Assembly: GCF_016746095.1 (NCBI RefSeq)
Contig: NZ_JAERTY010000007.1
Location: forward strand, 1-64,000
Direction: 5' to 3'
DNA from: Sphingobacterium faecale
Lineage (GTDB): Bacteria; Bacteroidota; Bacteroidia; Sphingobacteriales; Sphingobacteriaceae
Length of the DNA: 64,000 bases
Both the position numbers and the translations under genes were made by a program. Every line of letters starts with the position of its first letter. The stretch's first letter is position 1. Below the pieces are notes generated by a model. The model had not been told where the DNA came from and made no database searches. It saw only the letters and a program-made list of their open reading frames with translations. Positions 63,885 to 64,000 of this stretch are shown here, one piece after another.

Positions 63885-64000
63885 ATGAAAAAGATATATT
63901 TATTGATGCTGTCTGCTCTCGTTGTGGTGTTGGGCGGTTGTAGAAAGGATTTTGAACAAGTTAGGGCAGTGCGGCTCACATTGCAGTTAGAGTTTCCTGA
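63885..64000 (+). CDS. Lipoprotein, N-terminal part (3' partial, possibly DUF4876)
   Basis: The 38 visible codons begin MKKIYLLMLSALVVVLGGCR with a lipobox (VLGGC). The gene starts 12 bases after the receptor's stop and runs off the window. Bacteroidota often have a DUF4876 lipoprotein at this place; that name is from memory and the visible part is too short to prove it. Confidence 0.7.
   Translation, partial: MKKIYLLMLSALVVVLGGCRKDFEQVRAVRLTLQLEFP

Overview
The window comes from a member of the Bacteroidota, most likely Sphingobacteriaceae (a Sphingobacterium or Pedobacter relative). This rests on type IX secretion (T9SS) proteins with CHU_C sorting domains, PorP/SprF and PorE-like partners, a TonB-dependent receptor, futalosine hydrolase, a PafA-type phosphatase, AT-rich DNA, weak Shine-Dalgarno sites, and many promoter boxes of the Bacteroidota form TAnnTTTG. 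The species is inference.

Layout. 1-8.5 kb: a one-strand T9SS/adhesin operon (surface protein, lectin-domain protein, CHU_C protein, PorP/SprF, PorE-like OmpA protein), then a tiny helix-turn-helix ORF and a terminator. 8.7-24.4 kb: core genes (tetrapyrrole-type methyltransferase, Nif3, zinc-ribbon coiled coil, tricorn-like protease, CPBP protease, CdsA, AnmK, GcvH, pyruvate dehydrogenase E1 beta, futalosine hydrolase, QueD, FolE, O-methyltransferase). 24.4-28.6 kb: cell-wall hydrolases and envelope proteins. 28.6-33.0 kb (minus): a PIG-L deacetylase, two small membrane proteins and a sodium:solute symporter; the 39-residue one overlaps the symporter start. 33.4-34.7 kb (minus): peroxiredoxin, thioredoxin and a small partner. 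34.86 kb: tRNA-Arg(CCT). 35.1-38.2 kb: hexuronate catabolism (uxaC, kdgK, eda).

38.9-48.3 kb is the most unusual part: an integrated mobile element of about 9.2 kb in a tRNA-Lys(CTT) gene. It is bounded by perfect 205-bp direct repeats. These hold the 3' end of the upstream chromosomal gene, the tRNA promoter and the 5' half of the tRNA up to the anticodon loop. The intact tRNA is at the right end and a truncated half at the left. The element encodes a tyrosine integrase, two proteins I cannot identify, an SF2-helicase-like protein whose P-loop lacks lysine, a RadC/JAB protein, and three envelope-type proteins. It also carries four copies of a 44-45 bp imperfect palindrome, three copies of another repeat, and long structured non-coding stretches. 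I see no relaxase, conjugation or phage structural gene.

48.4-64 kb returns to chromosomal genes: a secreted amidohydrolase, SMUG2-type glycosylase, DUF488 protein, an AONS-like PLP enzyme, an HU/IHF protein, a TPR protein, a 29-residue COX24/mS38-like basic protein, RNase G, an Rrf2 regulator, a PafA-like phosphatase, UvrA, a TonB-dependent receptor and the start of a lipoprotein.
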